A DNA stretch of 64,000 nucleotides, taken from positions 620,001 to 684,000 of the forward strand of contig NZ_JAPMIT010000001.1 in NCBI RefSeq assembly GCF_026410545.1, written 5' to 3'. The notes under the pieces are model-generated. The model saw nothing but the letters and a program-made list of their open reading frames with translations, was not told the origin of the DNA and ran no database searches. How positions within the stretch are numbered: position 1 is the first letter of the stretch; each line of letters starts with the position of its first letter. Source of the stretch: Microbacterium sp. STN6. Lineage in GTDB: Bacteria > Actinomycetota > Actinomycetes > Actinomycetales > Microbacteriaceae. Below are positions 33,457 through 41,313 of this stretch, in pieces. The position numbers and the translations under genes are program-made.

Positions 33457-34992
33457 ATGAGCTTCCTGGAATACGCGCCCGCTCCCGAGTCGAAGGCGAT
33501 CCTGAACCTGAAGAGCGAGTACGGGCTCTTCATCGACGGCGAATTCGTCGACGGCCGCGGCGAGGCCTTCGCGACCATCTCGCCCGCCGACGAGCAGAGA
33601 ATCGCCACTATTTCGACGGCCGACGCCGCCGATGTCGACGACGCCGTCGCCGCCGCCCGCCGTGCCTACGAGAACGTGTGGTCACGCATGAGCGGTCGCG
33701 ACCGTGGCAAGTACCTCTACCGCATCGCCCGCCTCGTGCAGGAGCGAAGCCGCGAGCTCGCCGTCGCCGAGAGCCTCGACAACGGCAAGCCCATCAAGGA
33801 GAGCCGCGACGTGGACGTTCCCCTGGTCGCCGCCTGGTTCTTCTACTACGCCGGATGGGCGGACAAGCTCGACCACGCCGGCCTCGGCCCCGCCCCCCGA
33901 TCACTCGGCGTGGCCGGCCAGGTGATCCCGTGGAACTTCCCGCTGCTCATGCTCTCGTGGAAGATTGCGCCGGCGCTCGCCGCGGGCAACACGGTGGTGC
34001 TGAAGCCGGCCGAGACGACGTCGTTGACCGCGCTGCTGTTCGCCGAGATCGTGCAGCAGGCCGATCTTCCTGCCGGCGTCGTGAACATCGTGACGGGTGC
34101 AGGGGAGACGGGTCGCACGCTCGTCGAGCACCCGGGCATCGACAAGGTGGCGTTCACCGGGTCGACCGCCGTCGGCCGCCAGATCGCGCGCTCCGTCGCG
34201 GGTACGCACAAGAAGCTGACGCTCGAGCTCGGTGGCAAGGCCGCCAACATCGTCTTCGATGACGCGCCCATCGACCAGGCGATCGAGGGCATCGTGAACG
34301 GCATCTTCTTCAACCAGGGCCACGTGTGCTGCGCCGGCAGCCGGCTGCTGGTGCAGGAGTCGATCCACGATGAGGTCATCGAGCGGCTGAAGAGCCGGCT
34401 CTCCACCCTGCGTCTGGGCGACCCGCTCGACAAGAACACCGACATCGGGGCGATCAACTCGGCCGAGCAGCTGCAGCGCATCCGCGAATTGACGGCGGTG
34501 GGTGAAGCCGAGGGCGCCGAGCGCTGGAGCGCCGACTGCGTGATTCCCGAGAACGGCTTCTGGTTCGCACCGACGATCTTCACGAACGTCTCGACCAGCC
34601 ACCGCATCGCCCGCGACGAGATCTTCGGCCCGGTGCTCTCGGTGCTCACGTTCCGCACACCGGCCGAGGCGATCGCCAAGGCGAACAACACGCCATACGG
34701 CCTCTCGGCAGGCATCTGGAGCGACAAGGGCAGCCGCATCCTCGCGGTGGCCGACAAGCTGCGGGCGGGTGTCATCTGGGCGAACACGTTCAACCGATTC
34801 GACCCGGCGAGCCCGTTCGGCGGCTACAAGGAGTCGGGCTACGGCCGCGAGGGTGGTCGCCACGGCCTGGCGGCATACCTCGCCCCCGCCGCTTCCTCTG
34901 CCCCTCGCGCAGAGGCGGCCCCGTCCGCCGGTCGAGTAGCGGCAAAGCCCCCGCGATCGTCGCGCCGCTCCACGAAGGGAACCGACAAGTGA
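33457..34992 (+). CDS. NAD(P)-dependent aldehyde dehydrogenase
   Basis: 511 residues. The full ALDH fold is present: IPWNFPLLMLSWKIAPALAAGN (NAD-binding Asn/Lys region), KPAETTSLTALL, FTGSTAVGRQIA, the general base Glu in LELGGKAANIVF, the nucleophile region NQGHVCCAGSR and EIFGPVLSVLTF. It probably oxidises the acetaldehyde released by DeoC. The last 45 residues (after GREGGRHGLAAYL) are an Ala/Ser/Pro/Arg tail beyond the usual end. Its stop overlaps the start of a half-length ALDH homologue. Substrate is inferred from the operon. Confidence 0.93.
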   Translation: MSFLEYAPAPESKAILNLKSEYGLFIDGEFVDGRGEAFATISPADEQRIATISTADAADVDDAVAAARRAYENVWSRMSGRDRGKYLYRIARLVQERSRELAVAESLDNGKPIKESRDVDVPLVAAWFFYYAGWADKLDHAGLGPAPRSLGVAGQVIPWNFPLLMLSWKIAPALAAGNTVVLKPAETTSLTALLFAEIVQQADLPAGVVNIVTGAGETGRTLVEHPGIDKVAFTGSTAVGRQIARSVAGTHKKLTLELGGKAANIVFDDAPIDQAIEGIVNGIFFNQGHVCCAGSRLLVQESIHDEVIERLKSRLSTLRLGDPLDKNTDIGAINSAEQLQRIRELTAVGEAEGAERWSADCVIPENGFWFAPTIFTNVSTSHRIARDEIFGPVLSVLTFRTPAEAIAKANNTPYGLSAGIWSDKGSRILAVADKLRAGVIWANTFNRFDPASPFGGYKESGYGREGGRHGLAAYLAPAASSAPRAEAAPSAGRVAAKPPRSSRRSTKGTDK

Positions 34993-35849
34993 CTCACCTC
35001 GCCGTCCCCAAGACGTACAAGCTGTTCATCGGCGGAAAGTTCCCGCGCAGCGAGTCCGGGCGCACCGTCGAGGTGCGCACGGCATCCGGCGACTTCATCG
35101 CGAACGCCGCAAAGGCCTCGCGAAAGGATGCGCGCGACGCGGTCGTCGCCGCCCGCGCCGCACTGTCGGGGTGGGCCGGTGCGACCGCGTACAACCGCGG
35201 CCAGGTTCTCTACCGCATCGCCGAGCTGCTCGACGGGCGGCGCGGCCAGTTCATCGACGAGATCGTGCAGCTCGAGGGCGTGAGCGCACGGGATGCGGCG
35301 GCGCAGGTGGATGAGGCCGTGGATCGCTGGGTCTGGTACGCGGGATGGACCGACAAGTTCGCCCAGGTCGCGGGCAATGCGAACCCGGTGGCGGGCCCTT
35401 ATTTCAACCTCTCGGTGCCCGAGCCGACCGGCGTCGTCGCGGTCGTCGTGCCGCAGGAGACGTCGCTGCTCGGCTTCGTGAGCGCGGTGGCGCCGCCGCT
35501 CGTCTCGGGCAACACCGTCGTTGCGGTGGCGAGCGAGAGGTTCCCGCTGCCGGCGATCAGCCTCGCCGAGGTGCTGGCGACGAGCGACGTGCCGGGCGGC
35601 GTCGTCAACGTGCTCACCGGCTCGCCCGCCGAGCTCGCGCCGTGGCTCGCTGCCCACGCCGACGTGAACGCACTCGACCTCGTTGGCGCAGGCGACACCG
35701 ACTGGGTCGACCTGCAGATCGCGGCCGCGGAGACGCTCAAGCGCGTGCTGCCGCCCGAGCAGGGTGACGATGCCGCGGCGCCATCCCTCGATCGCATCCT
35801 CGCGTTCACCGAAACCAAGACCGTCTGGCATACCAAGTCGTTGCTCTGA
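34989..35849 (+). CDS. Half-length aldehyde dehydrogenase homologue, no catalytic cysteine
   Basis: 286 residues, GTG start overlapping the preceding stop. The chain follows the first half of an ALDH (KLFIGGKFPRSESGR, GQVLYRIAELLDGRRGQFIDEI, EPTGVVAVVVPQETSLLGFVSAVAPPLVSGNTVVAV, GVVNVLTG). It then diverges and ends before the region that would hold the Glu base and Cys nucleophile. The ending is clean, with no downstream remnant, so it is not a simple frameshift. It may pair with the full-length dehydrogenase as a structural or regulatory subunit. I recall similar ALDH pairs in other actinobacterial deoxyribose operons, which argues for a conserved role. Confidence 0.8.
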   Translation: MTHLAVPKTYKLFIGGKFPRSESGRTVEVRTASGDFIANAAKASRKDARDAVVAARAALSGWAGATAYNRGQVLYRIAELLDGRRGQFIDEIVQLEGVSARDAAAQVDEAVDRWVWYAGWTDKFAQVAGNANPVAGPYFNLSVPEPTGVVAVVVPQETSLLGFVSAVAPPLVSGNTVVAVASERFPLPAISLAEVLATSDVPGGVVNVLTGSPAELAPWLAAHADVNALDLVGAGDTDWVDLQIAAAETLKRVLPPEQGDDAAAPSLDRILAFTETKTVWHTKSLL

Positions 35850-35931
35850 GGTAGCCCTGAGGCCGCCATGGGGGTGGCGCCCGCGCCCGTCAGGCATGAA
35901 GATGGAGGCGGGGAGTTCGACGGGAGCAACA

Positions 35932-36513
35932 GTGTCCGGCAGTAACATCACGGCATTCATCGGCGACAGCCTGACCGAGGGCGGCCGCTGGCAGGAGTGG
36001 CTGCCCGACGAGACGGTCGCAAACCACGGTGTGGGCGGCGACACGACCGACGACCTCCTCGAGCGCCTTCCCGAGATCATCGCCGAGCAGCCGACGACGG
36101 TGGTGCTGCTCATCGGCACCAACGATCTCGCGTGGCGGCACTCTGTCGAGCACATCGTGCGCAACATCGAGACGGTGCTCGTCACGCTGCGCCGCGAGCT
36201 TCCCGACGCCCAGATCCTGGTGCAGTCGGTCATGCCGCGCGAGGCCGAATGGGCCGAGAGCATCCGCGACATCAATCGGCACCTGTGGCAGTTCGCGCCG
36301 ACCGTTCGCGCGCAGTACCTCGACCTGTGGCCGGCCCTCGCGCTCGACGACGGAACGCTGCACCCCGAGTACAGCGACGACAGCCTGCACCTCAATGACG
36401 CCGGGTACCGAGTGTGGCTCTCCGAGCTGCAGCCCGCGCTCGAGGTGCTGCGCGGCCTGCCGCCGACGAGCCGGGCGATCCTGCTGCCCAAAGGCCTCGC
36501 CAGCCGCTCGTAG
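35932..36513 (+). CDS. GDSL/SGNH family hydrolase
   Basis: 193 residues from a GTG with GGGAG 5-9 nt upstream. The SGNH blocks are clear: block I FIGDSLTEGGRW at the very start, block II glycine in NHGVGGDTT, block III LIGTNDLAW and block V YSDDSLHLNDAGY (catalytic Asp/His). There is no signal peptide, so it is a cytoplasmic esterase, lipase-like or acyl hydrolase. It follows the ALDH pair by 82 nt on the same strand and may belong to that operon, although no link to deoxyribose is obvious. Confidence 0.88.
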   Translation: MSGSNITAFIGDSLTEGGRWQEWLPDETVANHGVGGDTTDDLLERLPEIIAEQPTTVVLLIGTNDLAWRHSVEHIVRNIETVLVTLRRELPDAQILVQSVMPREAEWAESIRDINRHLWQFAPTVRAQYLDLWPALALDDGTLHPEYSDDSLHLNDAGYRVWLSELQPALEVLRGLPPTSRAILLPKGLASRS

Positions 36514-36534
36514 GGTCCACCGGCTGTCAGCCGG

Positions 36535-37065
36535 TCACGCGGATGCTGCTGCCGCCTCGAAGGCGCGGAGTGCGGCATCCGAGAACAGCACGAACCGCAC
36601 GAGCCCGATCGGCGAACCCGCGGCCGCCTGGGCGCGGGTGGTCTCGATGGCGATGCGGGCGGCATCGTCGAGCGGCCACCGGTAGATGCCGGCCGAGATC
36701 GCCGGGAACGCCACGCTCGTCGCGCCGAGCTCGGCGGCCACCCGCAGCGACTCGCTGTAGGCCGACGCCAGCAGGGCACTGCGATCCTCACGCACGCTGT
36801 ACACGGGCCCGACGGTGTGGATCACCCAGTTCGCCGCCAAGCGGCCCGCGCCTGTCGCGACGGCCTGGCCGGTCGGCAATCCATCCGGCAGGCTCGACTG
36901 CCGCAGCTCCCGGCATTCGGCAAGGATGCTCGGCCCACCCGCGCGGTGGATCGCCCCGTCGACCCCGCCGCCGCCGAGCAGGCTCGAGTTCGCGGCGTTC
37001 ACAATGGCGTCGACAGTCTCATCGGTGATGTCGCCGCGCACGATTTCCAGCCGCGCCATGCTCAT
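36535..37065 (-). CDS. Macrodomain protein (O-acetyl-ADP-ribose deacetylase type)
   Basis: 176 residues. MacroD-type motifs are intact: VRGDITDETVDAIVNAANSSLLGGGGVDGAIHRAGG (the catalytic Asn/Gly loop), CRELR, GAGRLAANWVIHTVGPVY and FPAISAGIYRWPLDDAARIAI. Such proteins remove O-acetyl or ADP-ribosyl groups, bacterial examples being YmdB and those of sirtuin or toxin systems. Its ATG at 37065 overlaps the CsoR stop (ATGA), so it is coupled to a metal- or sulphide-sensing repressor rather than to any ADP-ribosyltransferase seen here. That pairing is unusual. Confidence 0.92.
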   Translation of the reverse strand: MSMARLEIVRGDITDETVDAIVNAANSSLLGGGGVDGAIHRAGGPSILAECRELRQSSLPDGLPTGQAVATGAGRLAANWVIHTVGPVYSVREDRSALLASAYSESLRVAAELGATSVAFPAISAGIYRWPLDDAARIAIETTRAQAAAGSPIGLVRFVLFSDAALRAFEAAAASA

Positions 37066-37343
37066 GCCTGCCGGTTGTTCGACAGCTCGAACACCTTCAG
37101 CAGCTCGGCGATCGCCGCCTCGCGGTCGTCGCCGCCGGCCTCGAACATGTCGGTGACGTGGGTACGCAGGTGATTCTCGACGATCAGCTTGTTGAGTGAG
37201 CCGAGCGACTTCTGGATCGCCAGCGACTGGGTGACGATGTCGACGCAGTACTCCTCGCCGTCGATCATCTTCTCGAGCCCGCGCAGCTGGCCTGCGAGAA
37301 TGCGGGTTCGGTGGAGTGCCCGCTTCTTGATGTCCTCGATCAT
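37062..37343 (-). CDS. CsoR/RcnR family metal- or electrophile-sensing repressor
   Basis: 93 residues, all-helical DUF156 repressor. Alignment by eye to CsoR: RALHRTRILAGQLRGLEKMIDGEEYCVDIVTQSLAIQKSLGSLNKLI. The first ligand is C33, the second H58 (ENHLRTH) and the third position is H62 where copper CsoR has Cys. The Cys-His-His set resembles RcnR-type Ni/Co sensors more than copper CsoR, although the N-terminal His of RcnR is absent. It is coupled to a macrodomain gene, and a TAGCCT box 6 nt upstream supports the ATG. No metal exporter gene adjoins it. Confidence 0.88.
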   Translation of the reverse strand: MIEDIKKRALHRTRILAGQLRGLEKMIDGEEYCVDIVTQSLAIQKSLGSLNKLIVENHLRTHVTDMFEAGGDDREAAIAELLKVFELSNNRQA

Positions 37344-37349
37344 CCACTC

Positions 37350-37355
37350 AGGCTA
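37350..37355 (-). promoter_or_regulatory. -10 box, leaderless promoter of the csoR-macrodomain operon
   Basis: TAGCCT on the reverse strand, 6 nt before the ATG at 37343. Confidence 0.55.
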
Positions 37356-37478
37356 GCCCGCCACGCCGCCTGATTCGCGCTGGGTAAGGGTCTTAGGCGG
37401 CGCCCGACCTCGACATGGCGTGCAAATAGCATTGCGCCAGCGCGACTCAACACAAATCGCCCGGCGAGCCGGGATAAT

Positions 37479-37497
37479 CACCCCCTTATGGGGGGTG
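37479..37497. promoter_or_regulatory. CsoR-like operator palindrome
   Basis: CACCCCC-TTATG-GGGGGTG: 7-bp perfect arms. A G/C tract flanked by A/T is the form of CsoR/RcnR operators. GATAAT (37473-37478) directly precedes it and TATGCT (37520-37525) follows, so it overlaps or adjoins a rightward promoter reading into the FucU-like gene. The neighbouring CsoR-family protein is the obvious candidate ligand. Confidence 0.6.
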
Positions 37498-37571
37498 CGT
37501 TCACCTAAACAGACGGGTCTATGCTTATCGGAGGGGTTGAGTTTTGTTCGTTTTACAGGAAAGGCCCGACT

Positions 37572-37997
37572 TTGCTGAAGAACCTTAGCCCGCTGCTGTC
37601 CGGTGCGCTCTTGAGTGCGCTGGATTCCATGAATGAAGGCGACCTGCTTACCCTGGTCGGCAGTGGCTACCCGGAAGAAGAGATTGTTTCACCTACCATT
37701 CACCTCGGAGAAGTGACGACGGAGGCCGCGGCTGACGCGATCCTCAGTGTCATGCCTCTCAACGAGAACGACCCGTCGCCGATTGCATTCTTCGACTGCA
37801 GCGGCGCCTTCGACGACCTGCCCGATGTGGCGTTCGCGGTCAACGGCATCGCTTCGGATGCCGAATTGCGTCGTGTCAGCATGACGCAGCTCGACCGCGA
37901 GCCCTTCATCGCGCTCGCCCGGCAGTCGGTGGTAACGGTTCGCGTTGGCTCGGATGCACCACCCTGTGCATTCGTGCTGAGAAAGGGTGCCTGCTAG
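37572..37997 (+). CDS. Divergent RbsD/FucU family protein with altered active site
   Basis: 141 residues from a TTG with AGGAAAGG 7 nt upstream; from there it reads MLKNLSPLLSG, exactly the family start. RbsD/FucU proteins interconvert ring forms of ribose or fucose. The fold pattern continues (LDSMNEGDLLTLV, EAADAILSVMPLNE, then FVLRKGAC), but the catalytic His region GHxD is NEGD, the DAxFP loop is VGSGYP, and the terminal Tyr-x-Asn motif is PPCAF. So the mutarotase residues appear lost. Codon use is less GC-rich than in neighbours (many CTT, AGT, GAA), hinting at transfer. A longer in-frame ATG at 37521 is less likely. Function unknown. Confidence 0.65.
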   Translation: MLKNLSPLLSGALLSALDSMNEGDLLTLVGSGYPEEEIVSPTIHLGEVTTEAAADAILSVMPLNENDPSPIAFFDCSGAFDDLPDVAFAVNGIASDAELRRVSMTQLDREPFIALARQSVVTVRVGSDAPPCAFVLRKGAC

Positions 37998-38094
37998 TCA
38001 AAGGTGCCCTGCCAGAAGTGACGAGGCCGGTGTTCGCTTTCGAGCGGGCATCGGCCTTCGCCGTGGCGTCGACACACCCTAGACTCGTGTCACG

Positions 38095-38445
38095 ATGAGC
38101 AGCAACCGATACGGCCAGTCCGACTTCAGCCGCGCGGCGCTCGCCCCCGGCCTCCTCGGGGCCATCGTGCTCCTTGCCGGGCTCGCCGCGATCGGGGGCG
38201 ACTGGTTCACGTTCGTGCGCTATGCCGCGAGCATTCTTGCCCTGATCCTCTGCGTGTTCGCCGGCCAGGCCCGCGCATGGTGGTGGTACATCGGCCTCAT
38301 CCCCATCGCGATCGTGTGGAACCCCGTCTGGCCCATTGATCTCGACGGCAATCTGTGGCGCATCCTGAACCTTGTCGGGGCGATCGTGTTCGTCGCCGCT
38401 GGTTTCATTCTCAAAGTGCCGCTCGCCGACAAGCAGAAGCGGTGA
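38095..38445 (+). CDS. Small membrane protein (DUF6804-like)
   Basis: 116 residues with four hydrophobic segments: LAPGLLGAIVLLAGLAAIGG, FVRYAASILALILCVFAG, WWWYIGLIPIAIVWNPVWP and LWRILNLVGAIVFVAAGFIL. The aromatic WWWYI and WNPVWPI patterns fit what I recall of DUF6804, a family without known function. TAGACT at 38080-38085 lies 9 nt before the ATG. The next gene, DUF488, begins 12 nt after the stop, so the two are likely one transcript. Confidence 0.75.
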   Translation: MSSNRYGQSDFSRAALAPGLLGAIVLLAGLAAIGGDWFTFVRYAASILALILCVFAGQARAWWWYIGLIPIAIVWNPVWPIDLDGNLWRILNLVGAIVFVAAGFILKVPLADKQKR

Positions 38446-38457
38446 GAGAGTTGAGGC

Positions 38458-38805
38458 ATGGGCGTGAAGATCAAGCGTGTCTACGAGCAGGCTGACGCGG
38501 CCGACGGGTATCGCGTGCTCGTCGACCGGCTCTGGCCGCGAGGCCTGAAGAAGGAGAACGCCGCGGTCGACGTGTGGCTGAAAGAGGTGGGGCCGAGCAA
38601 CGAGCTTCGAGGCTGGTTCGCTCATAAGCCCGAGCGGTTCGCCGAGTTCGCCGAGCGTTACGCGAGCGAACTCGACGGCAACGCCGCCGTCGAGGAGTTG
38701 CGCCGGCTCGTCGCCGAGCAGAAGGTTGTCACGCTCGTCTATTCCGCTCACGACGAGCAGCACAACCAGGCCGTCGTTCTGCGGGATTACCTCGATCGAC
38801 ACTGA
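38458..38805 (+). CDS. DUF488 family protein
   Basis: 115 residues. The DUF488 signature is clear: IKRVYEQADAADGYRVLVDRLWPRGLKKENAAVDVWLKEVGPS, then LRGWFAHKPERFAEFAERY and VTLVYSAHDEQHNQAVVLRDYL. The family is widespread and uncharacterised; some members contain a metal-site-like HDE cluster, as here (SAHDEQHN). Cytoplasmic, no signal. Probably co-transcribed with the small membrane protein upstream. Confidence 0.9.
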   Translation: MGVKIKRVYEQADAADGYRVLVDRLWPRGLKKENAAVDVWLKEVGPSNELRGWFAHKPERFAEFAERYASELDGNAAVEELRRLVAEQKVVTLVYSAHDEQHNQAVVLRDYLDRH

Positions 38806-38833
38806 GACGTAGCAGCGGCGGCCTCACTTCGAG

Positions 38834-38839
38834 TAAAAT
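38834..38839 (+). promoter_or_regulatory. Putative -10 box upstream of the SNF2 helicase
   Basis: TAAAAT in an otherwise GC-rich gap. It would give an untranslated leader of about 170 nt before the helicase ATG at 39014, unusually long for this window. No recognisable riboswitch is seen in the leader. Confidence 0.35.
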
Positions 38840-39013
38840 AGCCGCGACGAGGAGTTCGCCCACTCGCTGTATCGGCTCGCACCTTCGAACGCGACGATTC
38901 GGCACGTGTCCACTCTGGCCCAGTGACGGGCCTTCTGGCATCGGCTTTGCGCGATGTCCGGGCACCCTCGTCTGCGGTCGCCGCTCGCGACCGCACGCTC
39001 TCACAGGAGGATC

Positions 39014-41191
39014 ATGCCGCGTTCCGGTCACCGCACCACGCAGGCCCCGCAGTCGTCTGCGCGTCGCTCGTCGGCCCGCACCCGCCACGCCAACAACGAC
39101 GGGCTCATCCCGGTTCTCGCGCGCAAGGTGCGCGAGGTCGAGGCCAAGGTCGGCGACGGCAAGAAGCTGGGCCCCACCAATCGCACCAAGTTTCAGGTCA
39201 TCGCCTTTCTCATGCGTGAAGAGCGCGCCAGGGCCAAGACCGACACCACATTGACGGATGCCGGCCGCGCCGAGCAGCTGAAGCGATTAGACGGCATCGC
39301 CACCATTCTCGCCAAGACCGCCGCCCGCGACACGTCGCTGATCGCGCTTCTCGAGAGCGCGAACACTCCGAGCGAGACGGCGCAGAAGCTGCGTCGCGAC
39401 TGGCTGCTCGAATCGGGCACCGAGCTGAGCCCGGACGACCTCATCATCACGAGCGAGAAGCCCAAGCCTCGCGATGAGTCCGTGGTGCCGCCCGAGCTCG
39501 CCGAGAGGCAGGTCGTACCCGAATCCGTTCGGGCGCGCCAACTGTCGAACCCGTTCCTTCCGCCCGACTTCTCCCACGCTCCCGCCGCCTCGACTCCGCG
39601 TCGCCGCCTCGACTCCTGGGAGCTCCTCGGCCCCCTCTACAAGTCGTTCGAGTACGGCTCCGGCGGGCAGGCGGCGAGCATGGAGCTGCCGCCGGCGCCG
39701 CTCGTCGACCGCTACTCGCCTCGCGGCACCGAGCTCATGAAGCACCAGGCGCAGTTCCTCGAGTCGGTGCGGCTCGGGCACCGCGAGTTCCTGCTGGCAG
39801 ACGAGCCCGGGCTCGGCAAGACCGCGCAGTCGGTGCTTGCCGCATCCGTCGCCGGGGCCTACCCCCTGCTCGCGGTCGTGCCCAACGTCGTGAAGATGAA
39901 CTGGGCGCGCGAGGTCGAGCAGTGGACGCCGCAGCGGCGGGCGACCGTGATCCACGGAGACGGCCAGGGCCTCGACGCCTTCGCCGACGTGGTCATCGTG
40001 AACTACGAGGTGCTCGACCGGCACCTGTCGTGGCTGTCGAGGCTCGGCTTCCGCGGCATGGTCGTCGACGAGGCGCACTTCATCAAGAACCTGCACTCGC
40101 AGCGCTCCAAGTACGTGCTCGGGCTCGCCGACGCCATCCGCCATTCCGTGCCGAACGACGACCCGCTGCTCATGGCGCTCACGGGAACGCCGCTCATCAA
40201 CGACATCGATGACTTCCGGGCAATCTGGCAGTTCCTCGGCTGGATCGACGGCGCGAAGCCGACCGCCGGCCTCATGGAGAAGCTCGAGGAGACCGGTCTC
40301 ACGCCCGCCGAGCCCGGCTTCTACACCGAGGCACGCGCCGCGGTCATCGACATGGGCATCGTGCGCCGCCGCAAGATCGACGTGGCCGCCGACCTGCCGA
40401 GCCGCCGCGTTGTCGACCTGCCCGTCGAGCTCGACGACGACCTCGGTCGCTCGATCCGCCAGGCAGAGCGCGACCTGGCTGAGCGTCTCGTCGCCCGGTA
40501 CCGTCGTGCCGCCGCGAGCGGAACGGCCGACACGGTCGATGGCGACGACGACGCGCGCCGCACGCAGCTCATCCGCCTGGTCGCGCAGGCCGAACTCGAG
40601 GAGTCGAAGTCGGCCAAGGGCGGCGAAAACGTGTTCACCATGGTGCGCAAGATCGGCCAGGCGAAGGCACACCTCGCATCCGACTACGCCGCGCAGCTCG
40701 CGCGTTCGGTGGGCAAGGTCGTCTTCTTCGCCAAGCACATCGATGTGATGGATGCTGCGGAGGCGGCCTTCGCCGAACGCGACCTGCGCACCATCTCCAT
40801 CAGGGGCGACCAGACGGCGCTCGCCAGGCAGGCCCAGATCGACGCATTCGCGAACGACCCGGATGTCGCCGTCGCCGTCTGCTCGCTGACCGCCGCCGGC
40901 GTGGGGCTCAACCTCCAGGCCGCATCGAACGTGGTGCTCGCGGAGCTGTCATGGACCGCGGCCGAGCAGACGCAGGCGATCGACCGCGTGCACCGCATCG
41001 GCCAGGAAGAGCCCGTGACGGCGTGGCGCATCATCGCCGCGCAGACCATCGACTCGAAGATCGCGGAGCTGATCGACTCGAAGCAGTCTCTTGCCGCGCG
41101 GGCGCTCGACGGCTCAGACGTGGAAGCGGGCTCGGCCGACTCGGTGCAGCTTGACGCTCTCGTGCACCTGCTGACGGAGGCCCTCGGCTGA
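39014..41191 (+). CDS. SNF2 family DEAD/DEAH-box ATPase (helicase-like)
   Basis: 725 residues. The ATG at 39014 directly follows AGGAGG (39005-39010); an upstream ATG at 38954 has no ribosome site. An N-terminal 200-residue region is charged and family-specific. The SNF2 core follows: LKHQ-like MKHQAQFL, motif I DEPGLGKTAQSV, motif II VVDEAHFIKN, motif III LTGTPLIND, motif V around GVGLNLQAASNVV and motif VI QAIDRVHRIGQ. It resembles single-protein SMARCAL1/HARP-like remodelers, which move along double-stranded DNA without unwinding it. No methylase or nuclease adjoins it, so it is not clearly a defence gene. Confidence 0.92.
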   Translation: MPRSGHRTTQAPQSSARRSSARTRHANNDGLIPVLARKVREVEAKVGDGKKLGPTNRTKFQVIAFLMREERARAKTDTTLTDAGRAEQLKRLDGIATILAKTAARDTSLIALLESANTPSETAQKLRRDWLLESGTELSPDDLIITSEKPKPRDESVVPPELAERQVVPESVRARQLSNPFLPPDFSHAPAASTPRRRLDSWELLGPLYKSFEYGSGGQAASMELPPAPLVDRYSPRGTELMKHQAQFLESVRLGHREFLLADEPGLGKTAQSVLAASVAGAYPLLAVVPNVVKMNWAREVEQWTPQRRATVIHGDGQGLDAFADVVIVNYEVLDRHLSWLSRLGFRGMVVDEAHFIKNLHSQRSKYVLGLADAIRHSVPNDDPLLMALTGTPLINDIDDFRAIWQFLGWIDGAKPTAGLMEKLEETGLTPAEPGFYTEARAAVIDMGIVRRRKIDVAADLPSRRVVDLPVELDDDLGRSIRQAERDLAERLVARYRRAAASGTADTVDGDDDARRTQLIRLVAQAELEESKSAKGGENVFTMVRKIGQAKAHLASDYAAQLARSVGKVVFFAKHIDVMDAAEAAFAERDLRTISIRGDQTALARQAQIDAFANDPDVAVAVCSLTAAGVGLNLQAASNVVLAELSWTAAEQTQAIDRVHRIGQEEPVTAWRIIAAQTIDSKIAELIDSKQSLAARALDGSDVEAGSADSVQLDALVHLLTEALG

Positions 41192-41226
41192 CGCCCCTTG
41201 CGGGTTGAGGAAGCCGTCGTCGCTTG

Positions 41227-41312
41227 CGGGTTGAGGAAGCCGGCGAAGCCGGCTGTCTCGAAACCCCTGTCTTCGTGGGTTTCGAGACGGCGCTTCGCGT
41301 CTCCTCAACCCG
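41227..41312. repeat. Dispersed palindromic repeat, full cross-shaped copy
   Basis: The outer stem CGGGTTGAGGA (41227-41237) pairs with TCCTCAACCCG (41302-41312). The left arm is a perfect hairpin AGCCGGC-GAA-GCCGGCT (41238-41254). The inner stem GTCTCGAAACCC (41255-41266) pairs with GGGTTTCGAGAC (41277-41288). The right arm 41289-41301 is an imperfect hairpin. A partial extra left half-site (41202-41215) precedes it. It lies between the convergent helicase and response-regulator stop codons. Confidence 0.85.
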
Positions 41313-41313
41313 C

